DNA of 64,000 nucleotides from Pontibacter fetidus (GCF_010119545.1 NZ_JAAEAA010000003.1:1-64000); one strand, 5' to 3'. Counted from the first letter of the stretch, positions 1 through 8,867 are shown. Numbers and translations: made by a program. The notes: generated from the sequence alone by a model not told the origin.

Positions 1-24
1 CTGCGTATTTGATAATAAATGCAT

Positions 25-82
25 AAAGCCTCCTTTTCTAAAGTGACCTGATACTACTGTCACTTACGAAAAGAAGGCTTTT
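25..82. terminator. Long imperfect hairpin, probable two-way terminator
   Basis: AAAGCCTCCTTTTC pairs with GAAAAGAAGGCTTT across an inner GTCACTT/AAGTGAC stem. Both outer edges are A/T-rich (TTTTACTTTTT on the right). It lies just downstream of the small minus-strand gene ending at 141, so it probably ends that transcript and one entering from the left. Confidence 0.6.
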
Positions 83-140
83 ACTTTTTAGAAATCCCTA
101 ACCTAAAATTCGGGATGACTCATGTTTGTATAGAGGAAGA

Positions 141-320
141 TTATACCTCCTTCTTTCTCTTAAAGTAAATAAATAGTACGATAAAAGTAGCTAGAATTAC
201 TAGTATAAGTTTTATTAACTCATATGGTTTTTGGTTGGAAAAATCATATGAGAAGAGCTCTATAGTTATTGTTGTAAGTAATAACAAAGAAAGCAGTACA
301 TAAGGAAATCTTATTTTCAT
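141..320 (-). CDS. Small two-helix membrane protein (59 aa), candidate immunity-type partner
   Basis: An intact 59-codon frame from ATG at 320 to TAA at 141. It encodes a basic start (MKIRF), a hydrophobic helix at about residues 6-23, a short polar loop (FSYDFSNQKPYE), a second helix at about 35-53, and a basic tail (FKRKKEV). By charge both ends should lie inside. It starts 15 bp after the stop of the lipoprotein gene at 336-998, so the two are probably co-transcribed. I do not recognise the family. Small two-helix peptides directly behind a secreted protein are often immunity proteins, but that is inference. It could also be an unrelated accessory membrane peptide. Confidence 0.6.
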   Translation of the reverse strand: MKIRFPYVLLSLLLLTTITIELFSYDFSNQKPYELIKLILVILATFIVLFIYFKRKKEV

Positions 321-335
321 ATAATTTAGTAAATT

Positions 336-998
336 CTACCACCATGACATACAATCACCAAATTCGTAAGTCGCAATTGCTGCTCCTACCCATCCTAAAT
401 ATCTTGAAGCTACTTTTTTAAGTACTGATTTTACAGCACTTCTGCTCATATTATTAATACCTTTAGTCATTAATTCGCCAATTGCAGTAATACCTACTGC
501 TTGTAAGGCACAATCATAAACTTCACTCTGAACGCCCTCTACAATAATCCCATCAACTGGAGCATAAGCAAGCTCATGATAGTTTCCTGTTAGAAGACTT
601 GTTTCTGTACTAACATCGATCATTTCAACACCATAATCAGCTTGGTCTTCTATTTGAGCAATTGCTAGTCCAGCTTCAGCAATTCCTGGATTATCTAGTG
701 ACCCAAACTCATATATTATTTCTTCTTCAGATATCCCGTATGATTTTATAAGTTCTATACTACTTAATCTCAAGCCTTCCAAATCTGATTCATCGGCATT
801 ATTCAAATCTAAGCTGTTAGTTGAAACTGAACGATTACTAGATTTAGTAACTGCATTTTCTTGAAATTTGATTGCCTCATTTTTAAGATTCTCTATTAAA
901 GCAGAGTTATCAAAAGGAGCAATTTCCTCTTCGTTATCGCATGAAGTTAAATTTACAACTACAGCAAGAGATAAAAGTAATTTTAAAGTTTTTTTCAT
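336..998 (-). CDS. Lipoprotein with small-residue-rich two-cysteine C-terminus
   Basis: About 220 aa. The start at 998 gives a textbook lipoprotein signal: MKK, hydrophobic core, lipobox LTSC with Cys20, then acidic DNEEE. An upstream in-frame ATG at 1052 would bury the signal and is less likely. The middle is acidic and Ser/Asn-rich with no domain I recognise. The last 60 residues differ: AVGITAIGELMTKG, then a basic amphipathic stretch SAVKSVLKKVASRYLGW, then VGAAIATYEFGDCMSWW, bounded by Cys163 and Cys216. That composition (Gly/Ala-rich hydrophobic helices, a Cys pair, terminal Trp) resembles class II bacteriocin cores. Function is unknown. Confidence 0.75.
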   Translation of the reverse strand: MKKTLKLLLSLAVVVNLTSCDNEEEIAPFDNSALIENLKNEAIKFQENAVTKSSNRSVSTNSLDLNNADESDLEGLRLSSIELIKSYGISEEEIIYEFGSLDNPGIAEAGLAIAQIEDQADYGVEMIDVSTETSLLTGNYHELAYAPVDGIIVEGVQSEVYDCALQAVGITAIGELMTKGINNMSRSAVKSVLKKVASRYLGWVGAAIATYEFGDCMSWW

Positions 999-1204
999 TT
1001 GTTTTAGTTTTATATTAAACATATTCAATATTAAATATAAAATAACACACACATTTAGGAAGATATATAAAAGAAAGTAACATCTATTGAAACCTTATTA
1101 TACAGCTTAAAGCAATTTTTACACGGTTTTATTTATATTTTATCTATATTTTATCTATACTTTTGAAGTTAATTATGACATATAGTAACATTCCGGGAAA
1201 CAGA

Positions 1205-1233
1205 AAAGCCGCAGACATTACACCTGCGGCTTT
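1205..1233 (-). terminator. Hairpin terminator
   Basis: A perfect 10-bp stem, AAAGCCGCAG/CTGCGGCTTT, 13 bp beyond the stop of the barrel gene at 1246. Read on the minus strand it is followed by a short T-containing tract. Confidence 0.65.
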
Positions 1234-1245
1234 AGATTTAAGAAA

Positions 1246-1923
1246 CTACTTCTCTCGTTTTAAATTAAAATTATAGTTTAGGCCTAATGCTAAAGAGCCT
1301 TGATAAGGATACTGGTCTCGTGGCTGCAGGTCTTTGTTAAAGTTACGGCTTATTAGGTAATAGTTTAAATATGTATCAAAGCGCTTACTTATAGGGTAGG
1401 CTATTCCAAAACCTGCTGTTATAAAAGTGTTGATACCAGATGCTTCGGCGCTATAAGTAATTGTTTTAATTCCATCCTGCGTTTTAGATTTTTCAGCATA
1501 GGTCGTACTATACATAGGTGTAAGCGTAGCTGTACCGTAAAACTGTAATTTCTTTAATGGATAGAACAGCACATAATCCGCTGTAATCGGTATACCTACA
1601 CCTTTCGTTTTAGAGATGTCATCGTAATAAATCAGTTTGTCTTCGGATTCTACGTAAACAGATCCAAAATTCCGGTTGTCGGTGCCATACCACGCTCCTA
1701 CTTGCATCCGTAGTTTTTCATTAGGCTTAAAACCGAAGTAAATAGAAGTATAAGGTTGAATATTGGCACCTTTAGGTTCTTCGCTATACTTTAAATCAAA
1801 TCCTATGGCAAGTCCGTTTATGCCAACATAAAGTTTTTTCTCTAACGTAGAATCAAGATTGGGCTGAGCAACGGCGGCTAATGAACTGAGTGAAAGGGTA
1901 AGTGACAGAAATAGTGCTTTCAT
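1246..1923 (-). CDS. Outer-membrane beta-barrel family protein (paralogue 1)
   Basis: 225 aa. Signal peptide MKALFLSLTLSLSSLAAVAQ is followed by alternating hydrophobic/polar strands with frequent aromatic residues. It ends in a strand, SLALGLNYNFNLKREK, typical of an outer-membrane barrel closing strand plus a basic tail. It is the only full-length member of three tandem paralogues here; the next two lie upstream on the same strand. The motif KLQFYGTATLTPMY recurs as RLQFYGSASFTPLY in the split copy. No enzyme motif is visible. A porin-like or structural barrel role is the most that can be said. Confidence 0.75.
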   Translation of the reverse strand: MKALFLSLTLSLSSLAAVAQPNLDSTLEKKLYVGINGLAIGFDLKYSEEPKGANIQPYTSIYFGFKPNEKLRMQVGAWYGTDNRNFGSVYVESEDKLIYYDDISKTKGVGIPITADYVLFYPLKKLQFYGTATLTPMYSTTYAEKSKTQDGIKTITYSAEASGINTFITAGFGIAYPISKRFDTYLNYYLISRNFNKDLQPRDQYPYQGSLALGLNYNFNLKREK

Positions 1924-1960
1924 AAAATTTGGCTAAAAATTGAGAAGTATAGGGAAAAAG

Positions 1961-1990
1961 AACAGCAGGCTTTAAACCTGCTGCTCTTTT
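1961..1990 (-). terminator. Hairpin terminator
   Basis: AGCAGG/CCTGCT stem extended by flanking AAAGA/TCTTTT, between the first and second barrel genes. It separates the transcripts of the tandem paralogues. Confidence 0.5.
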
Positions 1991-2008
1991 AGCAATTGAA
2001 TACAGTTA

Positions 2009-2584
2009 TTATCTGCGCGGCATCCCAATTCTATACTTGATACCTAAAGTAGCGTTGGCAACATTAGCGGCTCCTCCCTGCTTGTTTGGTTTCAGGTAGT
2101 ATATTCCCCGGAAGTCTGTAGAGAAAGCTATAGGTAATTTGCCCAAGCCTATTTCTGTTCCTACTATAAATCCTGCACCTACCTGTGTCGATGGTTTGGG
2201 GTCTTCACTAAAGATAGTGCCATAGCCTTCTTTTGTAATATGTAGCAGACCGGTACCGCCACCATAATAAAGTAAAAAATGGTTAGAGTTAAATAATTTA
2301 TTGTGCCGTTCGTACATCAAAGCTAATTGATAGGCGTTATCATTAAAAATCACCTTTGAAACACTTGCTTCTAATGCACTCTGCCTGCCAATAAAGTATT
2401 TAGCATTTATCCCCATATCAAACTCACCAACTAAGTTTAATAACCTTACACCTACAGCAAGTTTATAAGGTGGTGCTGCGGCAAACTCCATTTGCTTCTG
2501 AATATCAATTGAATCAGGATTGACTTGAGCAACGGCAGCAAAAGAAGAAACTAAAAGGATGAAGGATAGGAATAGTGCTTTCAT
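2009..2584 (-). CDS. Outer-membrane beta-barrel family protein (paralogue 2)
   Basis: 191 aa with a signal peptide nearly identical to that of paralogue 1 (MKALFLSFILLVSSFAAVAQ). The mature part has barrel-like strands: LAVGVRLLNLVGEFDMGINAK, then FLLYYGGGTGLLHIT, FIVGTEIGLGKLPIAFS, and a last strand ATLGIKYRIG. Its ATG overlaps the last bases of the split barrel gene upstream, so translation may be coupled. It is shorter than paralogue 1. Function unknown beyond an envelope barrel. Confidence 0.7.
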   Translation of the reverse strand: MKALFLSFILLVSSFAAVAQVNPDSIDIQKQMEFAAAPPYKLAVGVRLLNLVGEFDMGINAKYFIGRQSALEASVSKVIFNDNAYQLALMYERHNKLFNSNHFLLYYGGGTGLLHITKEGYGTIFSEDPKPSTQVGAGFIVGTEIGLGKLPIAFSTDFRGIYYLKPNKQGGAANVANATLGIKYRIGMPRR

Positions 2585-3350
2585 AGCTGTTCAATCTGGT
2601 TAGACTTCAGAACTTCTTGCTTCTCCCGTTTCCAAGTGAAGTTATAGTTTAGGCCGATGCTTTTAGCGCCATTTTTAAGCGAAATAGTTGAATACTTACG
2701 TTCAAAGTTATAATAGGCAAAATCACTTTCTGCATAAGCGCTCCACTTGGCGCTAAACCTATAACGCATTGTGATTCCGGCAGATGCGACTGCTGTAAAG
2801 CTTGAAGTATTTCTGTTATAAAGCTCTGTCTTCATAGAGGATCCACCTTAAGGCTCTCGGTTGCCCGGGCTTTTATATGCCTGTATAAAGGTGTAAAAGA
2901 GGCACTTCCATAGAATTGCAATCGTTTACCCGGATTGAATGGAGTCCACTTAAAAGTAAATGGAATAGCCACCGCACTGAGGTGCTGGTAGGTTTCTTTC
3001 ATATAAATACTGTCAGCCTTAATGTGCCTTGATACTCCAGCCTGCTGGGCTTCATTCATACCATACCCTATCCCGATCTGCAAATTTGCTCTATCGCTTA
3101 GTCTTTGGATATAACTCAAATGGATAAATGGAACATCTAATGCTGGCATTCGATATTCCGGTGTACCTACTGCATCATAAGGTAATACACTTAATCTAAT
3201 ATCAATTGCTGACTTTCCAGATTGGATTTCTTTTTCAGAAGAAGCCTGCTGGGCTCTTGCTGCAGAGATAATTCCTATAAAGATGATAGCTACTAAAAGA
3301 GTAATTCGTCTGAATAAGAATAAAGGGAAACATATATAATCATTTAACAT
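2581..3350 (-). pseudogene. Outer-membrane barrel protein split by a frameshift (paralogue 3)
   Basis: Two frames that together equal one paralogue of the 1246-1923 protein. The first, 2832-3350, carries the signal segment (LLVAIIFIGIISAARAQ) and strands up to RLQFYGSASFTPLYRHIKA, then stops at TGA at 2832. The second, 2581-2835, begins at an ATG overlapping that stop (ATGA) and supplies the missing C-terminal strands through SIGLNYNFTWKREK, matching GLNYNFNLKREK of paralogue 1. Joined, the length is like paralogue 1. A -1 shift near 2832-2838 would restore one protein. This may be a real mutation, a stop-restart arrangement or a base-call error; the sequence alone does not decide. Confidence 0.7.
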
Positions 3351-3453
3351 AATTGAATTTAAATAAGTAAAGTTCTTGAGAACTGAATAATAAACTAAAC
3401 CTCCTTCTTAATTTTATAATAATAGGGATCATTAAATACCAATCCAGAAATAA

Positions 3454-3492
3454 TACCTCAATACCTTGACTTACTATCTAGGTATTGAGGTA
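3454..3492. terminator. 13-bp perfect hairpin
   Basis: TACCTCAATACCT pairs with AGGTATTGAGGTA across 13 nt. It lies directly after the restored end (3501) of the DLNxGAGG lipoprotein gene, which fits a terminator for that minus-strand gene. No long T-run follows. Confidence 0.45.
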
Positions 3493-3500
3493 ATGAAATA

Positions 3501-4438
3501 TTATCTAATCTTTTTATAAATGAAGTATATGTAGTCGCCTCCAGCACCTTCATTTAGGTCTTTAGGCACTTTAATCCAAGGGTAGGGGTGGTTCTATTGT
3601 ACTACTATTACCGTAAATTACACCTACTTCTATTATAACAGGTAGTGTTGGGTTATAGGGATCTTCTTCTGCGCCTTTCTGCTGATAAGCATATATATAT
3701 TTACCGCTAGCGCCATCATTTAAATCTGGAATGTGAAATCCTAAAGCATCTTTTACTTCAATCCCAGGTAAGTTAGTATCATAGAACTTGGGTGTCGTAC
3801 CAACTGTTTGCAATACAACTTCAATGCCTCGTACAGGCACATTTTTACCCATAGAGTATGTATCTACCCAGTTTGAAGAACCTTGAACTTTCGTATTATC
3901 CCTGGTAAAACATAGATAAATGTATTTACCACCAGCTCCCCTATTAAGATCTACTGGGATTTTATAATACCCGGGCAAGTCCGTTGGTTCAATAGAGGAG
4001 GAACTCCCTTTAATCACTTTCAAATCATAAATTGCACCAACTCCACCTAACGACTCCGAGGTTACAAATGTAGATGCTGGTAAACCACCTGTGCCACCAC
4101 AGTCGTCACAAGGATCCATATAGTTCGCTCTGATAGTCCCGGCAGCATCATACTTCGGTCTTGTGGGGCGTTCTCTTCCATCTTCATAGCCAGTTACCTG
4201 CACATCTTTGCTTACATACTGGCCGGTTTTATCAGACTTATACTTGACATCCTTGTTCTCTTTTTCTTTGCCGCTTTTAATGGTTTGGCCTTTGGTAGCG
4301 GTTAATGCTTCAGGCTTTACCGCTTCGTCTGCTTTGTCGCAACTCCACAAAAAAGTGCTTGCAGCTATAAAAAGAACTACAAATAGCTTAAGCCAAACTG
4401 GCTTAAAATTGGGGGGGGGTAAAAGTTTTGATTTTCAT
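3501..4438 (-). pseudogene. MABP-like (DLNxGAGG repeat) lipoprotein, frameshifted at both ends
   Basis: The open frame covers only 3571-4350, but the full gene extends both ways in other frames. At the 5' side, ATG at 4438 enters a run of nine C (4411-4419). With ten C the frame gives MKIKTFTPPP, a hydrophobic core (LKLFVVLFIAAS) and lipobox LWSC, joining the open frame exactly. At the 3' side the frame ends in LPLD*. One C fewer in CCACCCCTACCC (about 3585-3596) continues as YPWIKVPKDLNEGAGGDYIY to TAA at 3501. This completes a third copy of a motif already present twice (DLNRGAGGKYIYL, DLNDGASGKYIYA). The motif resembles MABP beta-prism repeats, which I recall as membrane-binding modules. 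A spacer CDDCGGTGG is also present. It may be phase-variable, decayed or misread at homopolymers. Confidence 0.65.
4411..4419. repeat. Homopolymeric G9/C9 tract in the leader of a lipoprotein gene
   Basis: Nine consecutive G on the plus strand, six codons after the ATG at 4438. Ten (or seven) would put the signal peptide in frame with the body. Tracts of this length slip during replication. Confidence 0.85.
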
Positions 4439-4634
4439 AAAAGTTGGATTAGGTTAGAAATATGGTCAAACCTAAATATTAAAATCCAACTATAAAAGAC
4501 TATCTTACTATGGTTTGTAACATCTGTTTTAAAAACACGAAATGCCATGAACTTCGCGCAAACCAAATTTTACATCCAGATTTGGTTAAAAAAATGTCTA
4601 TTTTAGAGCCATTCGTAACATTGGCCCCATAAAA

Positions 4635-4661
4635 AAGCCGCAAGTATTTTACCTGCGGCTT
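4635..4661 (-). terminator. purM terminator
   Basis: AAGCCGCA/TGCGGCTT stem, 28 bp after the purM stop. Read on the minus strand it is followed by TTTTTT. Confidence 0.8.
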
Positions 4662-4688
4662 CTCTTAAATTTATAGCTGCGGCTATAG

Positions 4689-5858
4689 TTACCCTTCGTA
4701 ATAAAACTCGCCGTGGGCGCTTCTTATAGTTAACTCGTTGGTTTTGCTGGCTTCCACGCGACCAATTATCTGCGCATCCACATTAAAAGATTTAGATATC
4801 GCGATAAGCTCCTGTGCGTATTGCTCCGGCAGGTAAATTTCCAGGCGGTGGCCCATGTTAAACACCTTGTACATCTCTTTCCAGTCGGTGTGGCTTTGCT
4901 CTTGTATAATCCGGAACAGGGGCGGCGTCGGGAACAGGTTATCTTTTATGATGTGTACCTTATCGGTAAAGTGCAGTACTTTGGTCTGGGCGCCGCCGCT
5001 GCAATGCACCATGCCGTGTATGTGCTGACGGTGTTCCTGCAATATGGCTTTAACTATAGGCGCATAGGTACGCGTCGGCGATAAAACCAGCTTACCTATT
5101 TCCATACCTGTTTCTTTGTCTACATCGGTCAGGCGCTTGTTACCAGAGTAAACCAGGTCTTTTGGCAGTTCAGGGTCAAAGCTCTCAGGGTACGAGTTTG
5201 CCAGGTAACTATGGAACACATCGTGGCGGGCCGAGGTAAGGCCGTTGCTGCCCATGCCGCCGTTATACTCCGTTTCGTATGTAGCCTGGCCAAAAGATGC
5301 AAACCCAACTATAACATCGCCGGGCTGTATGGTGTGGTTACTGATCACTTCGTCGCGGCGCATGCGGGCAGTAACGGTGCTGTCAACTATAATGGTGCGT
5401 ACCAGGTCGCCTACGTCAGCAGTTTCGCCACCGGTGCTGTAAATACCAATTCCGTTATCGCGCAGCATTTCCAATACTTCTTCGGTGCCGTTTATAATAG
5501 CTGCAATTACGTCGCCGGGTATCAGGTGCTTGTTACGGCCTATAGTTGAGGATAGCAGGATGTTATCGGTAGCGCCCACGCAAAGCAAATCGTCGGTATT
5601 CATGATAACGGCATCCTGGGCAATTCCTTTCCAGACGCTCAGGTCGCCGGTTTCTTTCCAGTACAGGTATGCCAGCGATGATTTGGTACCAGCTCCGTCG
5701 GCGTGCATAATATTGCAGTAGTCGGGGTCGCCGGTCAGTATATCCGGAATGATCTTGCAGAAAGCTTTCGGGAAAATGCCTTTGTCGATGTTCTTGATGG
5801 CATTGTGCACATCTTCTTTGGAAGCTGACACGCCGCGGCGCAAATATCTGTTTTCCAT
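4689..5858 (-). CDS. purM: Phosphoribosylformylglycinamidine cyclo-ligase (AIR synthase)
   Basis: 389 aa. Catalyses the ATP-dependent closure of FGAM to 5-aminoimidazole ribotide, the fifth step of de novo purine synthesis, in the cytosol. Seen: the N-terminal segment with ADGAGTKSSLAYLYW (AIRS core, glycine-rich loop), TDDLLCVGA, the STGGETADVGDLVRTIIVD signature, and the C-terminal AIRS domain with HCSGGAQTKVLHF and a late NMGHRLEIYLP. It is somewhat longer than the E. coli enzyme (about 345 aa), as in the Bacteroidota form. It stands alone, with its own terminator downstream and a promoter-like TAAATTTG upstream. Not in an operon with other pur genes here. Confidence 0.93.
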   Translation of the reverse strand: MENRYLRRGVSASKEDVHNAIKNIDKGIFPKAFCKIIPDILTGDPDYCNIMHADGAGTKSSLAYLYWKETGDLSVWKGIAQDAVIMNTDDLLCVGATDNILLSSTIGRNKHLIPGDVIAAIINGTEEVLEMLRDNGIGIYSTGGETADVGDLVRTIIVDSTVTARMRRDEVISNHTIQPGDVIVGFASFGQATYETEYNGGMGSNGLTSARHDVFHSYLANSYPESFDPELPKDLVYSGNKRLTDVDKETGMEIGKLVLSPTRTYAPIVKAILQEHRQHIHGMVHCSGGAQTKVLHFTDKVHIIKDNLFPTPPLFRIIQEQSHTDWKEMYKVFNMGHRLEIYLPEQYAQELIAISKSFNVDAQIIGRVEASKTNELTIRSAHGEFYYEG

Positions 5859-5878
5859 AGTTCGGGATGATTTGCTTA

Positions 5879-5886
5879 CAAATTTA
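5879..5886 (-). promoter_or_regulatory. Bacteroidota -7 box upstream of purM
   Basis: TAAATTTG on the minus strand matches TAnnTTTG and ends 21 bp before the purM ATG. No convincing TTTG -33 box at the usual spacing, so the call is moderate. Confidence 0.4.
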
Positions 5887-6866
5887 ACAAAGCAGCCGGG
5901 ATTGTAGCAGCAGTTTGTAAATTAAAAGAGCAGCGCAAGTATAAACTATAGTTATAAAGTTATGCCTCCTTATAAATACAGGACTTTCGGGCACAGGCGT
6001 TATCTTCCAAGTCTTGCTCTTAAGTAGTTGTCAAAATCTGGATTAGGTTAGGATAAGCAGTATTAGAGTTCAGACCTTGTAGCGTCCGGAGGTCCTACGA
6101 GCGTCTTTGCCACAAAGCTGTTTAGACGCTCCGAGGTTTTGCAAACGCTCCGAGGTCGTTTCTGCCTTTGCTATAGTTACGGCTATAATTTTATAGTTTC
6201 TGTTTTACCTCACCCCGGCCCTCTCCTTTTAAAGAAGGGCCCTACCCAAAACAGGAGAGGAAATTTTTACCTACTCTTTCATTTGTTATCCTGAAAGGAT
6301 CTTGTGGGAAGGGAGATTAAGCCTTTGCTATTACACACCCCCTGCCCCTCTCTAGAGGGGAATTTCTGCCTCAGCCATAGTTTGCAGTTTAGTTCTATAG
6401 TTTCTGTTTGTCATCCCCCTGCCCCCTTCAAAGGGGGACTTTCTGCTTTTGCTATGGTTAAGGTTATAGTTCTATAATTACAGTCCAAGATCGGACAGGT
6501 CGCGACCTGTCCCTACGGAACTATAACCAAGATAAAAGTCGAAGCTTATGCTTTCAAAGTATAGACAAACTATAACTATCGAAATGATCTCAGTCTTTGG
6601 GTTGAGCGCCTTGTAAATATCTGGTGCCGTTAGGGATCGCGAGGAACGAGCGAAGGAGATTTGCACAGCGCGATGCCTGAAGACGGGGCCTCCCGGCCCA
6701 AGAGGGCACCAAAGTCAACTATAAAACGATAGGAAAGTAGAGCTCCCAGGATTGGAAGTAACTATGCTAGGATAGCTGGGTGTGAGTAAGTATAGACTCC
6801 AACTATAAGCTGCGATAGATTTCTCCTTGCGTCGAAATGACAATGAGGATTATACTTAAACTAAAA
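5887..6866. repeat. About 1 kb non-coding, repeat-rich spacer
   Basis: No credible gene. It is a mosaic of repeat modules: CTCACCCC..GGCCCTCTCC with its GGAGAGG partner (6208-6262), REP-like units (GTTATCCTGAAAGGATCTTGTGG near 6290, AGATTTCTCC..GTCGAAATGAC at 6817-6841), several CTATAGTT palindromes, and the 265-bp repeat at 6493-6757. The same modules reappear in inverted orientation at 57.5-58.05 kb. The only open frame (6478-6666) lies inside the repeat and looks spurious. Confidence 0.75.
6493..6757 (+). repeat. Interspersed intergenic repeat, copy A
   Basis: Begins with a perfect 20-bp palindrome (GGACAGGTCG and its complement) and contains CAGTCTTTGGGTTGAGCGCC, GAGGAACGAG, GCGCGATGCC, GACGGGGCCTCCCGGCC, AACGATAGG and AGCTCCCAGG. 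The same blocks, in the same order, occur on the opposite strand at 57691-57956. No coding potential is shared. Confidence 0.8.
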
Positions 6867-6894
6867 AGCGGCTGAAGTATAAACTCCAGCCGCT
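6867..6894 (-). terminator. Terminator of the PorE-like gene
   Basis: Perfect 8-bp stem AGCGGCTG/CAGCCGCT with a 12-nt loop. On the minus strand it is followed by TTTTTAG. Confidence 0.75.
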
Positions 6895-6917
6895 CTTTAT
6901 CTGTAGCGCTACACTGA

Positions 6918-8867
6918 TTACTCTTTTATACGCACCACTTTAAATTCGGTACGGCGGTTACGCTGGTGCTCTGCATCTGTTTTAGCGTTCTTTACTACCA
7001 GGCGGCTTTCGCCATAGCCTTTGGCTGTAATGCGACTTCTATCTATACCTTTCGAGATGATATATTCCACAGCCGATTCGGCACGGCGTTGCGACAGGTC
7101 CTGGTTATATACATCGCTACCACGTACGTCGGTATGCGAGCTCAGCTCTATCGAGATGTTAGGATTATCATTCAGCACTTCTACCAGTTTATCCAACTCA
7201 ACAGCAGCATCCGGCCTGATATCGGCTTTATCGAAGTCGTAGAAGATGTTTTCCAGCACGATCGGCTTCTCTTTCACGATCTCGTTAAGCACCAATGTTG
7301 CTGTCAGGCGGATATCGTTTATATCTTCCAGCAACTTATCCTGTGACGGAATTTTGCCTATAGTTGAAATGCGGTAACGTGCCGTAAAGAAGCCGGGCTT
7401 TTCAGAAACCAGCGAGTAAGTAGAAGCAGTATCCAGGGCAAAAGAGAATTTGCCTTCGGCATCGGAATTCGTTTCTTTTATCTTCTGGCCTTTTTCATTC
7501 TGAAGTATAACCAACTGGTTCGGAGCTATAGTTTGCTGTTTTGCTTTGTCGCGACGCAGGTATACGGTACCATCTACATAAAAATTAACCTGCTTGCGCT
7601 GCGATTTTACCAAACTATACAGGTCATCTCCCCCTTTGCCACCTTCGCGGTTAGATGAGAAGAAACCTCGTATCGGGCTCTGGAAATAGATGCTGAAATC
7701 GTCGCCAGCAGAGTTTACGGGCGTTCCCATGTTTACAGGTTTGCCGTTTTCTACTCTGAACAAATCCAGGTTACCTAAGCCTGGCAAACCATCTGAGGCA
7801 ATGTATAAGGTGCCATCCGGTGCTACATGCACAAAGCTTTCGTTGCCTGGTGTGTTAATATCCGGACCCAGGTTTTCAGGAGCTCCAAAACGACCATTAT
7901 CATCAATTTCCACTTTATAAATGTCATTACCACCTAAACCGCCTTTTCTATCGGAAGAGAAGTATAAGGTTTTGCCATCTGGCGAGAAAGCCGGAGACGA
8001 ATCCCAGGCGCGGGCATCGTTTATAGTTAGCAGTTTAGGTTCGGTCCAGGCATTGGAGCGGAAGTATGTCACAAACAGGTCTACGTTCCGGCGGCCTTTC
8101 TTAGACCCTTCGTTGCCACGTGCAAAAACCATGGTGCGGCCATCGTTGGCAAAAGTAGCCAGGGCATCGTGCATGTTCTCCAGGTTCACGTTATCATACT
8201 TGCGTACTTCGCCGGCTTTTTCAGCAATAGAGTCTGTAAGCGCGGTAGTATAAATATCTATAAAGCCTTCGCCGTTGCCCATATATGCTTTGCCCGAACC
8301 ACGTGTAGAGGAAAACACCAGTTCGTTGTTCAGGATATAAGGGCCAAATTCAGAAGCTTCGGAGTTCAGGGCCTGCAGGTTCTGTACTTCGTATGCCTGC
8401 CGGCCGCGCATGATGTCACTTAACTGTCCAAAGTTCTCTACCTCGCGGGCAGCAAGTCCTTTTAACCTGGAGTTGGTGCCTATATTGGCGTAGTCCTGTA
8501 GTTGGTTAAGGGCCTCTTCGTACTTGCCGTTTGCCTTAAGCGCCATACCATGGTAGTAAAACGCTTCTTCTTTACGGTAGCCGCCATCCAGCGCAGCTTT
8601 ATAAAACGGCTCTGCCTCTGCTAACCTGTTAGACAAGCGGTAAGACTCGGCAATTTTATAGTTTGTTTCGCCGGGGTTCTTAGAACTTTTCAGTGCCTGT
8701 GTATAATACTCAATAGCCTTGTCATACTGCTCCATCTCGAATCGCTTATCGCCTTTGGCAAGCTGTTGCGATGCCCCACATGCACTCAGTAATAAAGCAA
8801 TCAAGGCCAGGAAACTAACGTGCTTCAGGCTTCGGATTAATTGGTTAGCGTATGGCATCTGGTGCAT
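6918..8867 (-). CDS. PorE-like TPR / beta-propeller / carboxypeptidase-regulatory / OmpA lipoprotein
   Basis: 649 aa. Lipobox LLLSAC near residue 30. TPR repeats follow (about 35-130: FEMEQYDKAIEYYTQALK, AEAEPFYKAALDGGYR). Then PD40-type propeller blades (SPAFSPDGKTLYFSSDRKGGLGGNDIY, FFSSNREGGKGGDDLY), a carboxypeptidase-regulatory-like beta domain (about 430-510), and a C-terminal OmpA domain with LSSHTDVRGSDVYNQDLSQRRAESA and GYGESR for peptidoglycan binding. This order is that of PorE, the type IX secretion lipoprotein that anchors the complex to peptidoglycan. Many Bacteroidota carry several paralogues with this layout, so a role in T9SS is inference. No por genes adjoin it. Confidence 0.8.
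   Translation of the reverse strand: MHQMPYANQLIRSLKHVSFLALIALLLSACGASQQLAKGDKRFEMEQYDKAIEYYTQALKSSKNPGETNYKIAESYRLSNRLAEAEPFYKAALDGGYRKEEAFYYHGMALKANGKYEEALNQLQDYANIGTNSRLKGLAAREVENFGQLSDIMRGRQAYEVQNLQALNSEASEFGPYILNNELVFSSTRGSGKAYMGNGEGFIDIYTTALTDSIAEKAGEVRKYDNVNLENMHDALATFANDGRTMVFARGNEGSKKGRRNVDLFVTYFRSNAWTEPKLLTINDARAWDSSPAFSPDGKTLYFSSDRKGGLGGNDIYKVEIDDNGRFGAPENLGPDINTPGNESFVHVAPDGTLYIASDGLPGLGNLDLFRVENGKPVNMGTPVNSAGDDFSIYFQSPIRGFFSSNREGGKGGDDLYSLVKSQRKQVNFYVDGTVYLRRDKAKQQTIAPNQLVILQNEKGQKIKETNSDAEGKFSFALDTASTYSLVSEKPGFFTARYRISTIGKIPSQDKLLEDINDIRLTATLVLNEIVKEKPIVLENIFYDFDKADIRPDAAVELDKLVEVLNDNPNISIELSSHTDVRGSDVYNQDLSQRRAESAVEYIISKGIDRSRITAKGYGESRLVVKNAKTDAEHQRNRRTEFKVVRIKE

Noticed and set aside
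868-1080. 70-codon plus-strand frame opposite the lipoprotein start
   Set aside because: Antisense to the signal peptide of a well-formed lipoprotein gene; no protein-like features.
6478-6666. 62-codon minus-strand open frame
   Set aside because: Lies wholly inside the interspersed repeat; the inverted copy at 57.7-58.0 kb does not keep the frame.
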